A stretch of DNA of 64,000 bases from JBFXCK01 sp050182275. Lineage in GTDB: Bacteria > Pseudomonadota > Alphaproteobacteria > SHNJ01. Positions within the stretch are counted from its first letter, which is position 1; the number at the start of each line of letters is the position of its first letter. The stretch is from the NCBI GenBank assembly GCA_050182275.1, contig JBFXCK010000002.1:1-64000 (forward strand), given 5' to 3'. Shown in pieces: positions 59,171-64,000 of this stretch. Position numbers and translations under genes: made by a program. The notes beneath the pieces were generated by a model. The model saw only the letters and a program-made list of their open reading frames with translations, was not told where the DNA came from and ran no database searches.

Positions 59171-60130
59171 AGCGGCGTAAGAAGAATCGGCTCCGGCTTG
59201 CGTCGAGATGTCGCTGCGGTTAATGCCGAGCGCGCGGGTGTTAACGCCACGCACGGCGATAGCGATTTCATTGTTCGAGGCGCTGGCGCCGACTGCGACA
59301 CGGAAAGATAGATTCGTTGTGCTGGAGGTAGTGCCAATGCTGACGTTGTCGCTCGAGCCTTGCGTGCCGGTGCCGGTATTGATATCGGCGGCGCTGTTAA
59401 AGGCGGTGCTAAGGCTGATAGTAATGTAGCTGTTATCGCCGGCGACGATCGATGCGCCGGTGCCAAGCGTGCTGACGCGGTATAAACGGACGGCGGTGCC
59501 GTTGGTTAAAGCGGTGCCGGTAGCTAAAGAACTGTCCAAGGTGCCTTGGTAGTAAACGCTGGTGGTGCCGACTTGGATGCGGAAAGAATAATCGGTTGAG
59601 GAATAACGGGCGGTTAAAAGAGTGCCGGTTGCAAAACCCCCGGCGGCCAAATCGATAATACCGTTTGCGCCGATCGAAAAACCGCTGCCATTGCTTTGAA
59701 TCGTATTATTGGCGTTGGTGATAGTGGTGCCGTTGAAAGTGGTGGAGGCGGTCACGCGGTCGATTTCATCCAGCAATTGCTGATATTCGGTGTTCAACAT
59801 GCCGCGCTCGACGTTGGATAATTGATTGGAGCCGGCTTGGGCGGAAAGCGATTTCAAGCGCACCAGCATGTCATAAACACGGGTCATCGCGCCTTCGCCG
59901 ATTTGCAGCATCGAGATTGCTTGGGTGGTGTTGACTTGAATTTGGCGGAAAGCGATAACGTCGGAGCGGATTCTGGAGCCGATAGCGAGTGAGGCGGCAT
60001 CGTCTTTTGCCGAGGCTACACGTTGGCCGGAAGATAGACGGGCCAAAGATTGCGTCATGTCCATGTCGGAAGTGACAAGGTTGCGGTGCGCAATGCTTGC
60101 GGTTTGGTTGGTGATTAAATTTAAAGCCAT
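58916..60130 (-). CDS. Flagellin (copy 2)
   Basis: The 404-residue product has the same D0/D1 start and end as copy 1 and differs in the central outer domain ('NGTTITNANNTIQSNGSGFS' region) and at Thr20 in place of Ala. GGGAG precedes the ATG. It is the promoter-proximal member of the flagellin pair, with a sigma-54 type promoter about 72 bases upstream. Confidence 0.96.
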   Translation of the reverse strand: MALNLITNQTASIAHRNLVTSDMDMTQSLARLSSGQRVASAKDDAASLAIGSRIRSDVIAFRQIQVNTTQAISMLQIGEGAMTRVYDMLVRLKSLSAQAGSNQLSNVERGMLNTEYQQLLDEIDRVTASTTFNGTTITNANNTIQSNGSGFSIGANGIIDLAAGGFATGTLLTARYSSTDYSFRIQVGTTSVYYQGTLDSSLATGTALTNGTAVRLYRVSTLGTGASIVAGDNSYITISLSTAFNSAADINTGTGTQGSSDNVSIGTTSSTTNLSFRVAVGASASNNEIAIAVRGVNTRALGINRSDISTQAGADSSYAASSIAIDLLLNARSEIGAAQSRMESTASNVAVVIENLEAARSAYLDLDTAAEMSKFTNLRILQEAGIAMIAQANQIPQNLLKLFQ

Positions 60131-60201
60131 ATGCTATCTCCCTTAGATGCAGCAACCGGATAAGCAGATGCCGCGAAAAACTTGTTACCTGGGGAGATAA
60201 G

Positions 60202-60217
60202 AGCAAAGGGCGGGCCA
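60202..60217 (-). promoter_or_regulatory. sigma-54 promoter of the flagellin pair
   Basis: On the minus strand TGGCCCGCCCTTTGCT fits TGGC-N7-TTGC with the GG-N10-GC spacing. It lies 72 bases from the flagellin start. The remaining 300-bp gap up to 60430 holds a small palindrome with direct repeats (60384-60425) and no gene. Confidence 0.75.
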
Positions 60218-60383
60218 AGTCGCGCCACCCTTTTGTAACTATATGGAAAATAAAACTAATTTAGTAAAAAAGAAAATGCTCAGCGGCTAAAAACGGTAAT
60301 AAAAAGGAAAGACAATTGGCCGGCCCGGTAAATTTTGCCGCCTGTTCTGGGAAAGATTTACCAAAAGTTACCGCGTTTTTTAT

Positions 60384-60425
60384 CATGCCGGTGGATCCTG
60401 AAACAAATTCAGGATGACATGCCGG
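60384..60425. repeat. Small palindrome flanked by 8-bp direct repeats
   Basis: ATCCTGAA/TTCAGGAT (60395-60415) is flanked on both sides by CATGCCGG (60384-60391 and 60418-60425). The core resembles a palindrome common in alphaproteobacterial intergenic regions. The direct repeats look like a target-site duplication. Confidence 0.6.
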
Positions 60426-60430
60426 AATTT

Positions 60431-60892
60431 TTAGGCGGAAAAAGAAAGATTGGGCGCCGAGGCGGACGATGGCGTGGTTGTGCTGGCCGGAGCTGTGGCT
60501 GGAATGGGGGCAGGGGCCGGCTGGTTTTGCGCGGCTAGTTGCACCCAGGCATCGCGCAAGGGTTCCAGTAATTTAATAACGTCAAGCGCCGGCTGCGGAT
60601 CATTTTTGAAATCAACCTGCGGCAAACGGTGCATCATGGTATTGTAAAGCGCATCCAGATTTCTAGCGATGTCGCCGCCGCGTTCCAAATCCAGCGTGGC
60701 CCATAGATGGCTGATAATTTCCATTGCTTTGCTGTTGGCTTTCCAGCGGCCCTCGATGTCGCCGCGTTCAATCGCGGCGATCGCTTCCTGCAAACAAGAA
60801 ATGGTTTTTTCATAACACATCGCCACCAGTTTGGCGGGCGATGAGAACATCACTTGCTGTTGGGCATAGGTGTTATGGGGGACCTTGCTCAC
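60431..60892 (-). CDS. FliS-like flagellin chaperone (copy 2)
   Basis: The 153-residue product is a second FliS: 'SSPAKLVAMCYEKTISCLQE', 'AIERGDIEGRWKANSKAMEI' and 'ATLDLERGGDIARNLDALYN' line up with the gene at 57250. The C-terminus is longer, a Pro/Ala/Thr/Ser-rich tail of about 40 residues. It starts 11 bases after fliD, so it is cotranscribed with the cap protein and may serve a different flagellin. Confidence 0.88.
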   Translation of the reverse strand: MSKVPHNTYAQQQVMFSSPAKLVAMCYEKTISCLQEAIAAIERGDIEGRWKANSKAMEIISHLWATLDLERGGDIARNLDALYNTMMHRLPQVDFKNDPQPALDVIKLLEPLRDAWVQLAAQNQPAPAPIPATAPASTTTPSSASAPNLSFSA

Positions 60893-60903
60893 TTTTTCCT
60901 ACT

Positions 60904-63030
60904 TTAATTATCTCTTGGTGTTAAAGCTTTTACCGACTGGCTAAGGCTGTCCATAATATTTTTAGCGCGGGATAATGATTGTTCCATGCGAATGAACTTA
61001 TCCAGCTGGGTTTGGCGGAATTCCTCCAGACGGATTAGCAGCGTATCGATCCGCTCTTGGGTTTTGGTGTTTAGTTCTTTTAGAGTGTCGATTTCAGTAT
61101 CGATAACGCCAGTATCCAGCGCCACCAAGCGGTCCAGCACCGTATAGCCGGTGGCGCCAAAACCGACCGTATAATTCGCCGTCATCGAGCCGCTGGCGGC
61201 CGAAGTGCCTGAATAAAATAAGGTCATTCCCTTGGCGGGGCCTTTAAGAATAATAAGCGAGCGGCCGTCGGCGCCGATTTGCACCGCGCTGGAATCGCCG
61301 CCGATTGAAGCCGCAGTAAAAGCGCTGCCATCGAAAGTATAGTCAATGGAAACACCGCTGGCGCTATATTGCATATCGCCGGAAAAGCCGGTGATATTGA
61401 AAAGCGCATTATTGGTGGTGCCGGTAAAGGAAAATAATTTCCGGATATCGGAAGCGTGATTCAACAGCGCCCCATCCAATACGCCTTCGTCAATTGTAAG
61501 CAGATTCTTGAGAAGCGGGTCGCTTACATTTTGGTCATTCCGGAAAACAATCCCGGCTTGGGAAATGGTGCTGAAATCGCTGCTTACGCCTTTAACCGCT
61601 CCGGAAATAAGATTGCCCAGCTGCGCCCGCACATCGGCCAATGCGCGGTCGCCGAATAATATGCCGGTATCCTCGGTCGGCTCGCCGGTGACGGGATCAA
61701 CAATGGTTTGTTGATTGATGAATTGAACCAGGTCATTATAGGCTTCAACAAAAGTAGCGATTTGATTCTTTACCGCCGAGAGATTTTGTTCAACATCTAT
61801 TTTAATGTTGGTGCCGCCTTCAGCTTGGAACAGATTCAATGTCACGCCGGAAATCACATCGGTTACTGTATTGCTGCTGCGTTCTAAAATCGCAGGATCG
61901 GTAAAGCTAAAAGCGCTGATAAATCCACCAGTATCATTGGATAAATTAATAGTATCACCACTGCTATCCTTAATAACCAGGCGGAAACCGCCGGCACCGC
62001 CATTGACTTGTTCAACCGTGGCGGTGACATCGACCATGGCCACCGCTGCTGCGGCGTTGATAGCGTTTGCTATGTCGTTGATGCTGTCGGCATTGTCATA
62101 ATTGACGGTGAATAAAGGAGTTGCGCTCGAGTCGGTTACTTGAAAACTTTGCGCGCCACCGGTAACTAAACCAGGAGTAAGAGTTGAAAGGGTGGCCCCT
62201 GGGCTATAGAAAATATCCGATTGTTTGCGGCTTAAATCGCGTAAACCATTGGCTGACAGCAAAGCGGTTTGGGCGGCTTGAAGTTGATTGGCGGGGTTTA
62301 CTTCGTCGCCAATAATGATTCCTAGCTCATTTAAAGGTGTTGACAGAGAATAAAGAATAGGGGTGCCAGTATCATTGGCGGTTACTACCAGGCGGTATTG
62401 ACCATCCGCTACGGTTAAAATGCTTGCGGTAACGTCAGCGTCCATATTGTTGATGGTATCACGCACATCTTGCAAAGAGGCGGTGGCATCGATGACGGCG
62501 AATTTATTATTGATGCCTAAGTTCCCGCCGGTAAAGCCGATAAGGCCGTTTAGCGCGGCGCTGCTAGAGCTTACAATATTGGAGGCATCGCGCTCGGCCT
62601 TAGCGGTTCGGATAATTTCGACATCATAGCTTCCGGTCAGCGCCGAGTTACTGACTGTAACCCCTAATAAGTTTTCAGCCAGGGAAGGAGCCTGGCGGTA
62701 AGGGTTGGTGATATAAGAATTAGCCCGGCTGCTGCTGGCAAAAGCTTGTTTATTTTCAAAGATGTTATTCTTGCCGCCAACGCTGATTTTGCCGCGCAGG
62801 GCGTCAATACTGTCCCGCAATGCGGCGGCTTTGGAGGATAAATCGGTATAAGCGCGGATTTTATCGCTGTTGGTTTTAACCGTTTTTTCAAGCCGGTCGA
62901 TAGGAACGCGCTTGGCGGTCACCAAGCTTTCAACAGCGGATTGAAAATCGATGCCAGAGCCCAACCCCGAAAACGAGGCGCGGCCATTATTGTCGACAAC
63001 TAACCGGTTGGTAATGGAAGATGTTGTCAT
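60904..63030 (-). CDS. fliD: Flagellar filament cap protein FliD
   Basis: FliD forms the filament cap and folds flagellin at the tip. The 708-residue product has the N-terminal motif 'FSGLGSGIDFQSAVESLVTA' and 'VPIDRLEKTVKTNSDKIRAY', a large variable middle and the C-terminal coiled coil 'LNTKTQERIDTLLIRLEEF' and 'LDKFIRMEQSLSRAKNIMDS'. It is longer than many FliD proteins because of the middle part. It follows the FlaG-like gene and precedes fliS copy 2. Confidence 0.95.
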   Translation of the reverse strand: MTTSSITNRLVVDNNGRASFSGLGSGIDFQSAVESLVTAKRVPIDRLEKTVKTNSDKIRAYTDLSSKAAALRDSIDALRGKISVGGKNNIFENKQAFASSSRANSYITNPYRQAPSLAENLLGVTVSNSALTGSYDVEIIRTAKAERDASNIVSSSSAALNGLIGFTGGNLGINNKFAVIDATASLQDVRDTINNMDADVTASILTVADGQYRLVVTANDTGTPILYSLSTPLNELGIIIGDEVNPANQLQAAQTALLSANGLRDLSRKQSDIFYSPGATLSTLTPGLVTGGAQSFQVTDSSATPLFTVNYDNADSINDIANAINAAAAVAMVDVTATVEQVNGGAGGFRLVIKDSSGDTINLSNDTGGFISAFSFTDPAILERSSNTVTDVISGVTLNLFQAEGGTNIKIDVEQNLSAVKNQIATFVEAYNDLVQFINQQTIVDPVTGEPTEDTGILFGDRALADVRAQLGNLISGAVKGVSSDFSTISQAGIVFRNDQNVSDPLLKNLLTIDEGVLDGALLNHASDIRKLFSFTGTTNNALFNITGFSGDMQYSASGVSIDYTFDGSAFTAASIGGDSSAVQIGADGRSLIILKGPAKGMTLFYSGTSAASGSMTANYTVGFGATGYTVLDRLVALDTGVIDTEIDTLKELNTKTQERIDTLLIRLEEFRQTQLDKFIRMEQSLSRAKNIMDSLSQSVKALTPRDN

Positions 63031-63101
63031 AATGTCCCATCCTACCTGACAGGTATTAATGGTTTACTAATTACCGGCCGTGGCAAAAGCTTAAGCGGTT
63101 T

Positions 63102-63521
63102 TTACGTCACCACATCGACGCTGGGCACTTCGGCCCGTTCAGCCGCTGGCTTGGGTGCAGGTGCTGGTGCGACCGGCGCAGGGGCTGGAGCGCTTCCCGC
63201 TTTCCGGTTGATTTCAGCAACTTCCAATTTGCGGGCTTCTTCCCGGGCGATAGCGGCAGCTTTGATTTTTTCTTTGGAAGGTAAGGTTTCTTTAACCCTG
63301 CCGTCCTCCAAAGTTTTTAAAACAACTAGGCCTGATTCACGGTCTGGTTCCAGTTGCCGGCGCTCTTGGGGCGTTCTGTCTGCCTGGTTCGGTTGACGCA
63401 CAGCTTCTTCTTGCTGACGTGTCCCGGCCGCTTTGGCATTCGCCTCTTCTTGCCGTTGCTGACGCAATTGTGGGAATTCGAATGGCGGCGGCCCCACACC
63501 GCCTGCATTATTAAAGTCCAT
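63102..63521 (-). CDS. FlaG-like protein
   Basis: The 139-residue product has a Gln/Arg/Glu-rich start, one short folded piece 'ESGLVVLKTLEDGRVKETLP' (about residues 63-82) like the FlaG core (D-x-x-T-G-x-V-x-x-x-I-P), and an Ala/Pro tail. FlaG is a small flagellar protein encoded next to fliD in many bacteria, and this gene lies between a flagellin and fliD. The match is short, so the name is tentative. Confidence 0.5.
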   Translation of the reverse strand: MDFNNAGGVGPPPFEFPQLRQQRQEEANAKAAGTRQQEEAVRQPNQADRTPQERRQLEPDRESGLVVLKTLEDGRVKETLPSKEKIKAAAIAREEARKLEVAEINRKAGSAPAPAPVAPAPAPKPAAERAEVPSVDVVT

Positions 63522-63550
63522 AGTCCCCTCCCTTGATCCGTACCCTTAAC

Positions 63551-63592
63551 AGGCGGAGGAGGATTATTCCTCTCTCCGCCTTTTATTTTTTT
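63551..63592. terminator. hairpin with T tract next to a flagellin stop
   Basis: GGCGGAG/CTCCGCC with inner AGGA/TCCT and a 4-base loop is followed on the plus strand by TTTTATTTTTTT. All nearby genes read on the minus strand, where the hairpin has A before it and no T after it. Its role is therefore unclear; an RNA stabiliser or attenuator after the flagellin is possible. Confidence 0.4.
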
Positions 63593-64000
63593 ACTGGAAC
63601 AACTTGAGCAAGCTTTGCGGAACTTGGTTGGCTTGGGCCAGCATCGAAATACCGGCTTGAACCAAGATCTGTTTGCTCGTGAAGTTGGCCATTTCCGAAG
63701 CCACGTCGACGTCTAAGTAAGAGGCGCGGGCGGCTTCTAAGTTTTCTAGAATCGTCGCAATGTTGTTTTGCGCGGATTCCAAGCGGTTCTGAACGGCGCC
63801 GACTTCAGCGCGGCTGTTCAATACTAAGTCGATGGCGATGGTCACAGCGGCTGCTGCGGCGTCGGCGCGGACTTGAGTTGTAATGTCCGTGTCGATTTGG
63901 TTAGCAGCCGAGTTGGTAGTTCTTAAGCCCAAGGCATAGGTGTTGACACCGCGGATAGCCAGCGAAATTTCGTCGTTCGAAGACACGCCGCTGATACCGA
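63591..64000 (-). CDS. Flagellin (copy 3), C-terminal part, 5' end outside window
   Basis: The frame is open to the right edge. The visible 136 residues are a flagellin end: 'NSRAEVGAVQNRLESAQNNI', 'ILENLEAARASYLDVDVASE' and 'LAQANQVPQSLLKLFQ'. It is related to but clearly distinct from copies 1 and 2 (for example VDVASEMANF for LDTAAEMSKF). It heads the group flagellin-flaG-like-fliD-fliS2 on the minus strand. Confidence 0.93.
   Translation of the reverse strand, partial: GISGVSSNDEISLAIRGVNTYALGLRTTNSAANQIDTDITTQVRADAAAAAVTIAIDLVLNSRAEVGAVQNRLESAQNNIATILENLEAARASYLDVDVASEMANFTSKQILVQAGISMLAQANQVPQSLLKLFQ

Noticed and set aside
1..64000. CRISPR array or insertion sequence
   Set aside because: No regularly spaced direct repeats and no transposase or cas reading was found on either strand.

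Overview
The window is a 64 kb chromosomal segment of an alphaproteobacterium, at roughly half GC. The evidence is the cell-cycle proteins ChpT and CtrA, a FlbD-type sigma-54 activator inside a fliF operon, a tig-clpP-clpX-lon-hup block, a nuo operon and alphaproteobacterial-style intergenic palindromes. A polar or subpolar flagellum is likely (FlhF and FlhG present). A free-living deep-branching lineage such as Micavibrio or Rhodospirillales relatives is my guess only. No prophage, insertion sequence or CRISPR array was seen.

Layout. 1-5 kb: YceI-like fragment, small unknown gene, AsmA-like protein, divergent macro-domain protein, clpS-clpA. 5-11 kb: two tandem paralogous genes for very large pilin-like surface proteins, each closed by a terminator, then chpT. 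11.6-19 kb: tRNA-Leu, tig-clpP-clpX-lon-hup, tRNA-Val. 19-22 kb: two receiver-like paralogues flanking rarA, then tRNA-Asp. 22-32 kb: a solute-binding protein and nuoABCDEF-(unknown gene)-GHI; nuoJ-N do not follow. 32-36 kb (minus strand): an operon of receiver-Hpt regulator, degenerate ABC exporter and HlyD-type adaptor. 36-39.5 kb: cutA, rplM-rpsI, gamma-carbonic anhydrase, ctrA. 39.7-64 kb: flagellar genes, with fliI-fliJ on the plus strand and the rest on the minus strand: fliF-fliG-fliH-fliN-motA-flbD-flhA-flhF-flhG-(unknown FliK-like gene); fliK-flgD-flgE; flagellin(partial)-flaG-like-fliD-fliS2; flagellin-flagellin-fliS1.

How it fits together. ChpT relays phosphate to CtrA in alphaproteobacteria, and ClpXP (also here) removes CtrA in Caulobacter. 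A canonical TTAA-N7-TTAA CtrA box lies upstream of fliF, whose operon carries flbD. Sigma-54 type -24/-12 promoters, the targets expected for FlbD, lie upstream of fliK-flgD-flgE and of the flagellin pair. The window therefore shows three tiers of the Caulobacter-type flagellar cascade (CtrA, FlbD/sigma-54, hook and filament).

Most unusual content: the twin pilin-like proteins with FRxL beta-repeats and a conserved six-cysteine C-terminal domain; a palindromic element family near tRNA genes with a covarying base pair; the receiver-like pair around rarA; the regulator-ABC-HlyD operon whose ABC domain lacks the usual signature and H-loop; an unknown membrane gene inside the nuo operon; and a 255-bp identical tract shared by the two flagellin genes.
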